A model generated the notes under the pieces. That model was not told where the DNA came from, made no database searches, and saw only the letters and a list, made by a program, of their open reading frames with translations. Of a stretch of 64,000 nucleotides of DNA, positions 1 to 8,903 are shown in pieces (position 1 is the first letter of the stretch; the number at the start of each line of letters is the position of its first letter). The stretch comes from Streptomyces sp. GS7 (lineage in GTDB: Bacteria > Actinomycetota > Actinomycetes > Streptomycetales > Streptomycetaceae), in the NCBI RefSeq assembly GCF_009834125.1, contig NZ_CP047146.1:4581501-4645500 (forward strand), written 5' to 3'. The position numbers and the translations under genes were made by a program.

Positions 1-464
1 GCCTGCAGGTAGTGCAGGGCTTGGTCGGCCTCGAAAGTCGGATTGCCACTGAGGGACCGGGCGGGCGGCCAGTGGCGTGCCCTGCCGATGGGTTGCGCTG
101 TGCCCATGACCGGATGGGCCGCGGCGGTCGCCGTGAGCCTGCGGGGGGAAATGCGCTGGCACGCTTTCCGGTGATCTTGTTACGGTGCTGGGGACCGCAG
201 ATCGCGGACCCCGTACCGGGCCTGTGTGCCCTGGGAAGAGAGTGTTGATGCCCCGGACCGCGCCGAGCGCGCCTCGCAGCACCGTGTGACCGTCCGTCTC
301 TCCTGCCGCCGTTCCTGCACGGCGACCGGACGTGAGTTCCGGTGCCCTGTACCGCCAAGCAGCACCCTGCCCGCCCCTGGGCGGTGTGTGCGTGGCCTCT
401 TCGTCGAGGACCGCTCGGCCGGCTCTTGCTGTCATCGCAGACTTTTCAGCAAGGAGCGCCACGG
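1..464. other. Gene-free left edge
   Basis: No convincing coding region was found. The open frames here are short, unordered and lack ribosome-binding sites. The stretch ends with the AAGGAG motif (about 451-456) that serves the first RNHCP gene. Confidence 0.4.
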
Positions 465-845
465 GTGTCCCACATCAGCAACAACACTCACAGGAACAAC
501 AGCACGCTCAAGGTCGACACGTTCACCTGCGCATGGTGCGGTCTGACCGTCTCCACCTTCGCCGCCGACGGCGCGCGGCGTAACCACTGTCCGTCGTGCC
601 TGCACTCCCGGCACCTCATCGACCACGTCGAGGGCGGCCCGAGTCAGTGCCACGGCCGCATGACCCCGATCGCCATCGCCGTGCTGCGCACCGCTGACTG
701 GATGCTCATCCACCGTTGCGTGCGCTGCGACGAGCTCACCTCCAACCCGGTGTGCGCGGACGACAACCAGCTCATGCTGATGCGCATGGCCGTCCGCCCG
801 CTCGCACAGCCGCCGTTCCCGCTCGAAGCCCTCGGCAGCCTGTGA
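465..845 (+). CDS. RNHCP domain protein (first of a tandem pair)
   Basis: A 126-residue cytosolic protein of the RNHCP family, named after the Arg-Asn-His-Cys-Pro motif. Its biochemical role is not established; the paired cysteines suggest zinc binding. Visible motifs are an N-terminal CAWC pair, RNHCPSC near the middle, and a CVRC pair followed by a conserved acidic DDNQ segment. The GTG start at 465 is chosen because AAGGAG lies 8 nt upstream. The frame is open further upstream, but that part does not look like protein. The next gene, 26 bp downstream, is a paralogue, so the two are probably one transcript. Confidence 0.85.
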   Translation: MSHISNNTHRNNSTLKVDTFTCAWCGLTVSTFAADGARRNHCPSCLHSRHLIDHVEGGPSQCHGRMTPIAIAVLRTADWMLIHRCVRCDELTSNPVCADDNQLMLMRMAVRPLAQPPFPLEALGSL

Positions 846-871
846 CCCCGGACGGAAGGAGGAACACCGTC

Positions 872-1300
872 ATGCCACGGCGCAAACAACCACGCGGCCG
901 GGACCGGTCGGAACGGCGTCCGCAGCGGTACAAGGACGTCCTCCACGGTAGCGGCGGCCACCGCGCCAACGACTTCCGGTGCGTCAACTGCCGCCTGGAC
1001 GTGTCCTTGACCGCCCCGGGCACGGCTCACCGCAACCACTGCCCGAACTGTCTGGCCAGCCTGCACGTCGACGGCCGTATCCCGGGCGATCGCGCCTCGG
1101 ACTGCCGTGGGCGGATGGCGGCACTTGCCCTGTTCACCCGGCCGGACGGCGAGTGGATGATCGTCCACCAGTGCCTGACCTGCGGTGAGCTCAGCGCGAA
1201 CCGCATCGCAGGTGACGACAACGCCCTCGCCCTGGTGCGCCTGGCGCTCAAACCGCTCCAGGACACCACCATGGCCAGCCGCGCCCTGCTCACCCTGTAG
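872..1300 (+). CDS. RNHCP domain protein (second of a tandem pair)
   Basis: A 142-residue paralogue of the preceding gene. It has the same order of motifs: CVNC, RNHCPNC, a conserved glycine-arginine-methionine segment, CLTC and DDNALALV. It carries an extra basic N-terminal extension of about 35 residues (MPRRKQPRGRDRSERRPQRY), which could contact nucleic acid; that is inference. The start at 872 has GGAAGGAGG about 10 nt upstream. The 26-bp gap to the first gene supports an operon and a local duplication. A strong hairpin follows the stop. Confidence 0.85.
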   Translation: MPRRKQPRGRDRSERRPQRYKDVLHGSGGHRANDFRCVNCRLDVSLTAPGTAHRNHCPNCLASLHVDGRIPGDRASDCRGRMAALALFTRPDGEWMIVHQCLTCGELSANRIAGDDNALALVRLALKPLQDTTMASRALLTL

Positions 1301-1308
1301 GAAACAGG

Positions 1309-1343
1309 GCCGGGGTGCCGGTGCACGGCACCGGCACCCCGGC
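1309..1343 (+). terminator. Perfect 16-bp hairpin after the RNHCP pair
   Basis: Arms 1309-1324 and 1328-1343 are perfectly complementary (left arm GCCGGGGTGCCGGTGC) with a 3-nt loop. It begins 9 bp after the second RNHCP stop. There is no T-tract, as is common for Streptomyces terminators. It also lies downstream of the oxidoreductase on the other strand, so it may act in both directions. Confidence 0.7.
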
Positions 1344-1464
1344 GACCCGACCCACCAGCAGCCGGACGCCGGGCCGAAGCGGGCGCCTACGGGTGGTAGC
1401 GCATCGCCCCAGCCGCCGGCGGCCGTACCGTCGTGAAGGCGCGGGACGGCGTGCACGTCCAGGT

Positions 1465-2427
1465 TCAAGGGAGCAGGACGAGCTTTCCTTTCGTGCGGCG
1501 GGCGAGCAGGTCCTCGTGCGCCTGGCGGGCCCGCCCGAGCGGGTACGCCGCCCCGACCAGGGGTCGCAGGCGCCGCCTGGCCGTGAGGTCGAGCAGTTCC
1601 TCCAGCGGTGCGCCCCCGGCCCCGTCCCGGACGAGCAGCGGGATGAGCCAGAAGCCCGCGACGGTAAGGCTGTCCACTGCCAAGCGGCTCGGCGCGACGG
1701 CGGAGGCCGGCTGCCGGGCAGAGGCCCCATAGGTGACAAGACGACCCAGGTATCCCAAGGTGTCCAGGGCGGCGTCGACAACCGGGCCGCCAACGGCATC
1801 CAGCACGATGTCGACCGGCCGCCCGCCGTTGGCGGCAAGGACCCGCTCCCGATAGTCCCGCACCTCGCCGTCGATCGCCACGTCCGCTCCCAACTCCAGG
1901 GCGAAGGCGCGCTTTTCCTCGGAGGACGCGGTGGCAATGACCCGTCCGGCCCCGAACTCCCGGGCCAGCTGGACGGCGAGGCTTCCGGTGCCGCCCGCGG
2001 CGGCATGCACCACTACGCTCTCGCCGGGCCTGATGCGGGCGACCGAGCGCAGCAGGTGCCAGGCCGTCAGCCCCTGGACGAGGACCGCCAGCGCCTCGCC
2101 CGCGCTCACGCCCTCCGGGACCGCGACCAGGTCGCGCTCGGCCACCACGGCCCGCTCGGCGTAACCGCCCTGCAGGAGGTGGCCGAGCATCCGGCGCCCG
2201 TCCGCCGTCCGGCCCACGACCTCCATGCCCGGGATCCGCGGCAGCGGACCCTTGGGCGCATAGGGGCCGTCGGGCTGCTCGCCGGCGATCTGCTTGATAT
2301 CGCCGAAGTTGACGCCCGCGGCCTCCACCTCGACCACCGTCTCCCCCGGCCCCGCCACCGGGTCGGGCACCTGGTCCTCCGCCAACACCTCGGGCCCGCC
2401 GAACCGTTCGAACCGCATGGCACGCAT
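1465..2427 (-). CDS. Zinc-type alcohol dehydrogenase / NADPH:quinone oxidoreductase family protein
   Basis: A medium-chain dehydrogenase of 320 residues in the quinone oxidoreductase branch, which reduces quinones or activated alkenes with NADPH. The N-terminal GroES-like half begins MRAMRFERFGGPEVL. The Rossmann half contains VVVHAAAGGTGSLAVQLA, the glycine-rich nucleotide loop of this branch, then VIATASSEEKR and the LDAVGG segment. No zinc-ligand cysteines are seen, as expected for zinc-free quinone reductases. The start at 2427 has GAGGAGG just upstream; longer readings of the frame lack family similarity. The substrate cannot be deduced from context. Confidence 0.88.
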   Translation of the reverse strand: MRAMRFERFGGPEVLAEDQVPDPVAGPGETVVEVEAAGVNFGDIKQIAGEQPDGPYAPKGPLPRIPGMEVVGRTADGRRMLGHLLQGGYAERAVVAERDLVAVPEGVSAGEALAVLVQGLTAWHLLRSVARIRPGESVVVHAAAGGTGSLAVQLAREFGAGRVIATASSEEKRAFALELGADVAIDGEVRDYRERVLAANGGRPVDIVLDAVGGPVVDAALDTLGYLGRLVTYGASARQPASAVAPSRLAVDSLTVAGFWLIPLLVRDGAGGAPLEELLDLTARRRLRPLVGAAYPLGRARQAHEDLLARRTKGKLVLLP

Positions 2428-2799
2428 GTGTCTCCTCCTCGCTGAAAGGATCTTTCCAGGGCCTCCACGCCGATGGCCATCACGCCGATGCCGGACCCGG
2501 ACATCACCTGCGACGGCACCGGGCTGCTCCGCGTCACGCTCCTGCTGCGGCTCCGCACAACGAATCGAAGGCGCCGCGCCGGGCACCGTCGTGCACGTCA
2601 CCGCCACCGGTCCAGCCGCCCCACTCGACCTGTCGGCATCGTGCCACCCGGTCGGCCACGCGTACCTGGGCGCGGTGGACGCGGGCCGACCGGCCCGCCT
2701 ATGCCTCCGGCTCGCCGCCAACTCCCGGGGCACCCGATCCCCTGCGCCATGGCGCCCTGTCGACTGACCGCTTCCCCCTCACGACTGCCGTCTGACGGA
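2428..2799. other. Intergenic stretch, no gene recognised
   Basis: About 370 bp between the start of the oxidoreductase and the stop of the HxlR gene. Only overlapping frames with biased arginine and proline content are open. It should contain the minus-strand promoter of the oxidoreductase, but no clear -35/-10 pair was picked out. Confidence 0.35.
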
Positions 2800-3177
2800 T
2801 CAGGCCGACGACTTCGGCTCCACGGCCGGCCGATCACACGGCAGACGGTCGAGCTCGGCCGCCCAGCGGTCGGACCAGCGCACCAGTCCCCGGAGTTCGT
2901 CATAGACATCCCGGCCCAACCCGGTCAGCCGGTAGGCGCCGGACGCGTCGCGTTCGACGAGCAAGGTCTCCTGCAGCTCGCCGAGGCGCTGCTGCAGCAC
3001 GCTGGACGACATGCCGTCGCACCGCTGCTGCAGTGGCCGGAAACCGAGCGGCCCGTCGCGTAGTTCCCACAGGATGCGCAGGATCCACCGCCGACCGAAC
3101 AAGTCGAGTGCGGCCATGAGCGGACGGCCGGTGGTGGAACCACGAACGGGGCGTCGGGGGCGAGGTGTTGGGGTCAT
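2800..3177 (-). CDS. HxlR-family transcriptional regulator
   Basis: A 125-residue DNA-binding regulator with the winged-helix HxlR fold. Diagnostic segments are RRWILRILWELRDGPLGF (helix before the recognition unit), MSSSVLQQRLGELQE (recognition helix) and a wing ending GAYRLTGLGRDVYDEL. Members often sense electrophiles or redox change and repress a divergent enzyme gene. It is transcribed away from the carboxymuconolactone-decarboxylase-like gene, whose start is about 115 bp off, so control of that enzyme unit is a reasonable inference. The start at 3177 is moderately supported by AGGA upstream. Confidence 0.85.
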   Translation of the reverse strand: MTPTPRPRRPVRGSTTGRPLMAALDLFGRRWILRILWELRDGPLGFRPLQQRCDGMSSSVLQQRLGELQETLLVERDASGAYRLTGLGRDVYDELRGLVRWSDRWAAELDRLPCDRPAVEPKSSA

Positions 3178-3291
3178 CCGGGATGCCGTCCTGCTGGGTG
3201 CCGTTGGAGGTAGCGCTTCGGAATCAGAAACATTACTCTCCCTCGTGACGCTTCGAAATACGAAGCGCCGCCAGGGGAGGAACCCGCCGCC

Positions 3292-3879
3292 ATGGCCACC
3301 CGGATCCCACCACTGTCGGCTCCCTATCCCGGACAGACCGCGGCAATACTGCGGCGCATGATGCCGAACGGGGAGGAGCCGATCGCACTCTTCCGCACCT
3401 GCGCCCGCAACCTCCCACTCGCCGAGGCGCTGCACGGCTGGGGCTCCTACCAGCTCAGCCGCCGCCTCAGCCTCGGCCTGCGAGACCGGGAGCTCGTCAT
3501 CGACCGCACCTGCGCCCGGTGCGGCTGCGAGTACGAATGGGGCGTCCACATCACCCGCTTCGCCGATCGCGCCGAACTGACCTCCCAGCAGATCACCTCC
3601 CTCACCCATGGATCCAGCGCCGACCTCTGCTGGACCGGCGAGCGCGACCGACTGCTCCTCGATACCGCCGACGCCCTGCACGACGGCCACGACATCGACG
3701 ACGCCCTGTGGGCCCGGCTCAGCGCCCAGTTCAGCTCCGAACAGATCCTCGACGTGCTGATGCTGTGCGGCTGGTATCACGCCATCAGCTTCACCGCCCG
3801 CGCCACCAGGCTCCCACCGGAGCCGGGCGCACCGCGGTTCGATGCCTTCCACACAACCGACTCGCAGGTTGGTCGCTGA
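3292..3879 (+). CDS. Carboxymuconolactone decarboxylase (CMD/AhpD-fold) family protein
   Basis: A 195-residue protein of the AhpD-like CMD fold, which includes decarboxylases and thiol peroxidase partners. The core motif LVIDRTCARCGCEYEWGVH holds the conserved cysteine-rich centre and the catalytic-region histidine. A C-terminal helical part has LDVLMLCGWYHAISFTARA. AGGGGAGGA stands before the ATG. The stop codon overlaps the start of the PhzF gene (ATGA), implying translational coupling. First gene of a unit divergent from an HxlR regulator; detoxification of an electrophile or peroxide is a guess from that arrangement. Confidence 0.85.
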   Translation: MATRIPPLSAPYPGQTAAILRRMMPNGEEPIALFRTCARNLPLAEALHGWGSYQLSRRLSLGLRDRELVIDRTCARCGCEYEWGVHITRFADRAELTSQQITSLTHGSSADLCWTGERDRLLLDTADALHDGHDIDDALWARLSAQFSSEQILDVLMLCGWYHAISFTARATRLPPEPGAPRFDAFHTTDSQVGR

Positions 3880-4871
3880 TGAGTGAGCGCGGCCTGCCCG
3901 TCGCCATCGTCCGCGCGTGCCTGCGCGACGGCAGAGGCGGCAGCCCCACTGCGGTGATGGATGAGGCGCCGTTGAGTGACGACGAGCGCCGCCGTGTGCC
4001 GGTCCTGACGGGAACCTCGCACGCCGTCTTCGTCTCCGTGAACGACGGCCGACCCAGCGGTCCCGCGGTTTCCCTTCGCTTCTTCACCGCCGAGGGAGAA
4101 CTGCCCGCGTGCGGCCACGGGACGATCGCCGCTCTGGCCTTCCTGGCCGACCGAGCCGAGTGCCGGGAGTACCGGGCCACCCTCCATACCTCGGAGCGTG
4201 TCCTCCCCGGCTGGGCCGTACGCGAGAAGACGCACGTCAAGGCCGCCTTCGCCCCCGGCCCCATCGACCTGCGCGCCCCCACCGGGGCCGAGTGCCACCT
4301 CATCCTGCCCGCACTCGGCGACACCTCGACCACGCTCGCTGCGGGTACCCGCGTCGCCTCCGTGGACCTGGGGCGGCCGCGGATACTGGTTCCCATCGGC
4401 TCCCGGGCCGCTCTCGCCACCCTCGCCCCCGACGTCGAACGGCTCCGCGCCGCCTGTGACCGCCTCGGCATGCTCGGCTGCTACGTCCACACCGCGCCGA
4501 CCTCCGCAGGCCGCGTCGCAGCCCGCATGTTCGCGCCATCGATCGGCGTCGCGGAGGACATCGCCAACGCCAACAGCACCGCCTGCCTGGCCGCACACCT
4601 CGCCGGGCAGGGCATCACCGGCATCGCCGTCGACATGGGCGACCGCCTCGGCCACCCCTCCACGATCACCGCCACCGCACAGCACACCCCGTCCGGCACC
4701 ACCGTCCATCTGGGCGGCGCTGCCGAGGTCACGCATGTCCTCCGCCTTCCGCAGCCCCCGTACGGCTGGCGGGCGGCAGGCCGCACCGACCCCGTAGAGC
4801 CCATCCGCGAACCGGCCAGGAAGCGGAATCCAGAACCCGATCTCTTCCCTCCCTGGTCAGTGTCCCGGTGA
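3879..4871 (+). CDS. PhzF-family isomerase/epimerase
   Basis: A 330-residue enzyme of the PhzF (diaminopimelate-epimerase-like) fold. The first domain holds FFTAEGELPACGHGTIAAL, matching the PhzF ACGHAT signature; the second holds MFAPSIGVAEDIANANSTAC, matching the family's pattern with Gly-Ser replaced by Asn-Ser. The ATG overlaps the previous stop by one base beyond the TGA, typical of coupled translation. Family members isomerise small acids in secondary metabolism or defence, but the substrate is unknown here. The C-terminus has a basic, proline-rich extension of about 30 residues that is probably disordered. Confidence 0.85.
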   Translation: MSERGLPVAIVRACLRDGRGGSPTAVMDEAPLSDDERRRVPVLTGTSHAVFVSVNDGRPSGPAVSLRFFTAEGELPACGHGTIAALAFLADRAECREYRATLHTSERVLPGWAVREKTHVKAAFAPGPIDLRAPTGAECHLILPALGDTSTTLAAGTRVASVDLGRPRILVPIGSRAALATLAPDVERLRAACDRLGMLGCYVHTAPTSAGRVAARMFAPSIGVAEDIANANSTACLAAHLAGQGITGIAVDMGDRLGHPSTITATAQHTPSGTTVHLGGAAEVTHVLRLPQPPYGWRAAGRTDPVEPIREPARKRNPEPDLFPPWSVSR

Positions 4872-4929
4872 GTGGCCCGAAGGCGCTCATGCCGTCGGGA
4901 GCACCCGAACAGGAAAGAGTGAACGCGCA

Positions 4930-5928
4930 ATGAACTCAAGCACGTTGACCACACCGCTGTGCCGCCTGCTGGGCATCCGCGTGCCCGTCATCCAGGCACC
5001 CATCGGTTCGGCGGCCACGCCCGAACTGGCCGCCGCGACCTCCCGCGCGGGCGGACTGGGCACACTGGCGCTCACCTGGACCGGGCCCCAGCAGGCCGTG
5101 GCGCAGATCCGCCGGGCCCGCGAACTGGCAGACGGCCGCCCCTTCGCCGTGAACCTGGTGCTGGACTTCCCCATCGACGACGTGATGACCGTCTGTCTGA
5201 ACGAGGAGGTGCCCATCGTCTCGACCTTCTGGGGCGACCCGGGCGACGTCTCCGGACGTCTCCACGCCGCGGGCGTGCTGCACCTGCACACCGTCGGCTC
5301 CGTCGAGGCGGCCGAGCGCGCGGCCGATTCCGGCGTGGACGCCATCGTGGCGCAAGGCTGGGAGGCAGGCGGCCACGTGCGGGGCCAGGTCTCCACCCTC
5401 GCCCTGGTGCCGGCAGTGGTCGACGCGGTCGCGCCGGTGCCGGTCATCGCCGCCGGCGGCATCGCGGACGGACGCGGCCTCGCCGCCGTCCTCGCCCTCG
5501 GCGCGCAGGCAGGCTGGCTCGGCACCCGCTTCCTGACCGCGCTGGAGGCCGCGACCCACGAGGTGTACCGCGCCGCCGTGCTGCGCGCGGCACCGCAGGA
5601 CGCGGTCCACACCCGCTGCTTCGACGGCGGCTGGCCCCACGCACCCCACCGGTCGCTCCGCAACTCCACTCTTACGGCCTGGGAAGCAGCGGGCAGCCCC
5701 GCCGCCCCCAACCGGCCCGGCGAAGGCGTGATCGTGGCCACGGACAGCCAGGGACGCACCCACCAACGGTACGCGGACATGGTTCCGATCCCCGGGATGA
5801 CCGGCGATGTCGAGGCTCTGGCGCTCTATGCCGGCCAGTCGGCCGGCCTGGTCCGCGACACCCTCACCGCAGAGCGGATCGTGGCATCCATCTGCGATCA
5901 AGCCGAGCGGATCACGTCCGGTGCCTAG
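4930..5928 (+). CDS. Nitronate monooxygenase (2-nitropropane dioxygenase family)
   Basis: A 332-residue FMN-dependent TIM-barrel enzyme that oxidises alkyl nitronates. It opens with the family pattern CRLLGIRVPVIQAPIGSAAT, has AVNLVLDF in the second strand region, then VDAIVAQGWEAGGHVRG (the catalytic-region AQGxEAGGH motif) and PVIAAGGIADGRGLAAVLALGAQ, the phosphate-binding end of the barrel. AGGAAAG lies a little far upstream of the ATG. It follows the PhzF gene by 58 bp in the same direction and probably belongs to the same transcript. Confidence 0.9.
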   Translation: MNSSTLTTPLCRLLGIRVPVIQAPIGSAATPELAAATSRAGGLGTLALTWTGPQQAVAQIRRARELADGRPFAVNLVLDFPIDDVMTVCLNEEVPIVSTFWGDPGDVSGRLHAAGVLHLHTVGSVEAAERAADSGVDAIVAQGWEAGGHVRGQVSTLALVPAVVDAVAPVPVIAAGGIADGRGLAAVLALGAQAGWLGTRFLTALEAATHEVYRAAVLRAAPQDAVHTRCFDGGWPHAPHRSLRNSTLTAWEAAGSPAAPNRPGEGVIVATDSQGRTHQRYADMVPIPGMTGDVEALALYAGQSAGLVRDTLTAERIVASICDQAERITSGA

Positions 5929-6015
5929 ACGACTCAGGCCCCGCGATTCCTACCCAGACCACACTGCCGACACCCGAGGTCGCAGCGGTTCACCATGCAA
6001 AGCGAAGGAACAGAC

Positions 6016-6474
6016 ATGAAACTGGCCCGGGAGATGATCTACAGCGAAACCATCGACGGCCCTTGGGGTCCGACCACCGGCAGTCCTCTGGGAGAACGGC
6101 TGTGCTGGCGGGTGAACACCGCGCGCCTCGTCGGCGAGCGGATCGACGCCACACTGGTCACACCCGGGATGGACTGGATCCGGCTCGGCACAGACCAGGT
6201 GCGCCGACAGGATCTGCGGGTCACGCTGGCCACTGACGATGGCGAGGTCATCATGCTGAGCTACGACAACGCACTGATCCGGGAAAGCCCGGCATTCCTC
6301 GCCGCGCTGAGCGAGGGACGGGAAACCCGGTTCGATGACCAGTACATGCGGATGGTCGCCCAGTTCGACACCGGCGCCCCCAATTACCGGTGGCTCACCC
6401 AGAGCCTGTTCATCGGCGAGGGCCGACTGGCCGGCCCTCGCACCATCGAGTACCAGATTTACCGCCTGGACTGA
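6016..6474 (+). CDS. DUF3237 family protein
   Basis: A 152-residue small barrel protein of the DUF3237 family, whose function is unsettled. Characteristic segments are GERLCWRVNTARLVGERIDATLV cut by conserved glycines and, at the end, a repeated NYRWLTQSLFIGEG and RTIEYQIYRLD. The ATG at 6016 has GAAGGA 6 nt upstream, better than the ATG at 5995. It is the last gene of the CMD-PhzF-nitronate unit. In other genomes such proteins sit beside small-molecule enzymes, which fits, but no activity can be assigned. Confidence 0.82.
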   Translation: MKLAREMIYSETIDGPWGPTTGSPLGERLCWRVNTARLVGERIDATLVTPGMDWIRLGTDQVRRQDLRVTLATDDGEVIMLSYDNALIRESPAFLAALSEGRETRFDDQYMRMVAQFDTGAPNYRWLTQSLFIGEGRLAGPRTIEYQIYRLD

Positions 6475-6805
6475 CACGGCAGCCGTAAGTCGTGATCAAG
6501 AGGATCGCGGGACGGGGTCGGCGTGGGTGTGCCAGCGCCGAAGGGTCGGGCGGCTGAATGCCTGGCCCGTGGCAAGCACTCGTCCCACCTCACAACGCGG
6601 CGCCAGGCGGTGGTGCTTCGAGCCCGGCGGGGAAGGACGAGCGGCTTGCCTGCGCGGCCTACGAAGTGGCCCACGACCCGCCACCCCGGGTGCTGGCCGC
6701 CGTCCCCAGACTGGAGTCCAATCCAGGGCTGAACTACTTCGTCCAGGGGGCCGTCCTCTCCGACGAGAAGACCGGTGGTCCCTCGCTGTTGCCGGCACCG
6801 TCGCC
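6475..6805. other. Intergenic stretch, no gene recognised
   Basis: About 330 bp between the converging DUF3237 gene and the response regulator. Open frames are present but none resembles a known family or has a good ribosome-binding site. Confidence 0.35.
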
Positions 6806-7492
6806 TCAGCCGCCCGGCGCCACCAGCCCCGTCTCGTACGCGACGACGACGGCTTGCGCCCTGCTGTCCAGGTCGAGCTTCGTCATGGTGCGGTTCAGGT
6901 GTGTCTTGACGGTCGCCTCGCTGATGTAGAGGCGGTCGGCGATCTCCAGGTTGGACAGCCCCCGCGCGATCAGTTTCAAAACCTCCACCTCACGCGTGGT
7001 CAACGCTGCCAGGCTCGGGGGCGGTTCGGCCCCGCCCCCGGCTCCGGTCCCGGCCTGCCGGGCGAACGCCTCGACCAGGCGCCGGGTGACGCTGGGCGCG
7101 AAGAGCGCGTCGCCACCACCGACCGCGGCCACCGCGGCGAGCAGACGCTCGGGCCCCGAGTCCTTGAGCAGAAACCCGGAGGCACCGGCCCGCAGCGCCC
7201 CGTAGACGTACTCGTCGAGGTCGAAGGTGGTCAGCACCAGGATCCGGGGCGCGGGGCCGTCGCCTTCGGTGGCGGCCCGGGCGAGGATGCGCTCGGTGGC
7301 CTGGATGCCGTTCAGGCCGGGCATCCGGATGTCCATCAGGATCACGTCGGGCCGGGTCCGCGTGGCCAGTGCGACGGCCTCCTCGCCGTCGGCCGCCTCG
7401 CCGACCACCTCGACCCCGGGCGCGGCGCGCAGCAGCCCCACCAGGCCGGCGCGGATGAGGAACTGGTCGTCGACGACGAGCACTCTGGTCAT
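6806..7492 (-). CDS. NarL/FixJ (LuxR-type) response regulator
   Basis: A 228-residue two-component regulator. The receiver domain (about 1-120) has the acidic pair VVDDQ, the phospho-acceptor in VILMDIRMPGLNG, LVLTTFDLDEYVYGAL with the conserved threonine, and the lysine in GFLLKDSGPERLL. The C-terminal GerE helix-turn-helix (about 160-225) reads LTTREVEVLKLIARGLSNLE through YISEATVKTHLNRTM. Its ATG overlaps the stop of the upstream histidine kinase (ATGA), so both are made from one coupled message. Targets are unknown; the divergent secreted-protein gene is one possibility. Confidence 0.93.
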   Translation of the reverse strand: MTRVLVVDDQFLIRAGLVGLLRAAPGVEVVGEAADGEEAVALATRTRPDVILMDIRMPGLNGIQATERILARAATEGDGPAPRILVLTTFDLDEYVYGALRAGASGFLLKDSGPERLLAAVAAVGGGDALFAPSVTRRLVEAFARQAGTGAGGGAEPPPSLAALTTREVEVLKLIARGLSNLEIADRLYISEATVKTHLNRTMTKLDLDSRAQAVVVAYETGLVAPGG

Positions 7493-8652
7493 CCCGTGGT
7501 GTCGTCCCCCTGCCCTGCGGCCTGTACCGAGGTCGGCAGGGTCAGCCGCACGGCGAACCCCCCGTCACTCCGCGGGCCGATGCTGACCGTCCCGCCGTAG
7601 AGCTTGGCCCGCTCCCGCATGCCAATCAAGCCATGTCCGCCCCCGGTTCGCACTCTGTCCGGATTCACCCCCTCTCCGTCGTCCGTGACCGACACGCCCA
7701 CGTGGTGCGGCCCGTATGCCAGCACCACCTCCGCGCTCGCGCCCGGCGCGTGCTTCAGTACGTTGGTCAGCGCCTCCTGCACGACGCGGTACGCGCACAG
7801 TTCGAGGCCGGGCGCCAGGGGGCGCGGGGTGCCATCGACGCGCAGTGCGACGGGGACTCCCCCGGCGCGGATCCGCTCGACCATCTCGTCCAGACGTGCC
7901 AGGCCCGGCATCGGCGCGGCCGCTGCGCCGCCGTCGTCCGCGGCGCGCAGCACCTTCAGCATGCGCCGCAGCTCCTCCAGCGCCTCCTTGCTGGTGGCGT
8001 CGATGGTGTCGAGCGCCGTACGCGCGGTGACCCGGTCGCTGTCGAAGACGAAGCGGGCGAGACCCGTCTGCACCGATATGACGGACAGGTGGTGGGCGAC
8101 CACGTCGTGCAGTTCTCGCGCGATCCGGCCACGTTCCTCGGCGACTTCGCGCCGGGCCCGCTCCTCCTGCTCGCGGCGGAGCCGGCGGGCCAGCTCGGCC
8201 GACCGGCGGGCGACGGCGCCGAACCGCCACAGGACGGCGGGAAACGCCAGCGCTTGGCTGACGACGGACGGCATCGACGCGTGGACGGTGACCGCACCGG
8301 CGTAGATCCACAGTGCGCCCGTCAGCGCCGCGCAGGGCACGGAGACGCGGGCGGGGCGAAGCGCGGCCACCGTGTAGACGGCGAGCAGCGGGCCGAAGCT
8401 GCTCACGACGGGCCAGTAGCCCAGGGTGACGTAACCGGCGAACGCCAGGTGCACGGAGGCGAAGACGGCGAGCGGCGCCTTGCTCCGCAGGGCGACCGGC
8501 AGGTTCGCCAGGGCCGCCAGCACATGGGCGGGCAGGTCGAGTGCGGGCCAGCCCTGAGCCGCGGCCTCCCGCCCGAGCAGCAGGGCCACGCCGGTCTCGG
8601 CGAGCGCGATCAGGGTGTCGACGACCAGCACACGAGACGGGCGGATCCGCAT
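7489..8652 (-). CDS. Sensor histidine kinase (HisKA_3 type)
   Basis: A 387-residue membrane kinase partnering the overlapping response regulator. The first ~160 residues are hydrophobic with several membrane spans, without an obvious large extracellular loop. A coiled linker (RRLRREQEERARREVAEERG) leads into RIARELHDVVAHHLSVISVQ, the dimerisation/phospho-acceptor box with the conserved histidine. The ATPase domain has VVQEALTNVLKHAPGA (N box), VTDDGEGV and GGGHGLIGMRERAKLYGG. The ATG at 8652 is preferred over 8691 because membrane-like sequence begins there. The signal sensed is unknown. Confidence 0.9.
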   Translation of the reverse strand: MRIRPSRVLVVDTLIALAETGVALLLGREAAAQGWPALDLPAHVLAALANLPVALRSKAPLAVFASVHLAFAGYVTLGYWPVVSSFGPLLAVYTVAALRPARVSVPCAALTGALWIYAGAVTVHASMPSVVSQALAFPAVLWRFGAVARRSAELARRLRREQEERARREVAEERGRIARELHDVVAHHLSVISVQTGLARFVFDSDRVTARTALDTIDATSKEALEELRRMLKVLRAADDGGAAAAPMPGLARLDEMVERIRAGGVPVALRVDGTPRPLAPGLELCAYRVVQEALTNVLKHAPGASAEVVLAYGPHHVGVSVTDDGEGVNPDRVRTGGGHGLIGMRERAKLYGGTVSIGPRSDGGFAVRLTLPTSVQAAGQGDDTTG

Positions 8653-8903
8653 CGCCGCAGCGTAACTCCGGGGCGGCGGGCCCGGCGTCAAACTCCTGCG
8701 GTACCACGGAAGTTGTAGGAACCACGCGGCTACCGCCCAGGGTGCGCGCCGAGTTCAACCCGGCGTGGGACGCCCAAGGCTCCGGGTCGCCCGTACGTTC
8801 TTGCACCAGCGGCACCGCCCGACAAACGGAGCCGCGAGGCCACGGGCCTTCGGGGGACCCGAGGGGGCCCGGCCCGTGTCCGGGGAAAGGGGAGACCGGA
8901 ACC

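Noticed and set aside
2106..2558. Frame on the minus strand overlapping the oxidoreductase start
   Set aside because: Arg/Ser-rich shadow of the real gene in another frame.
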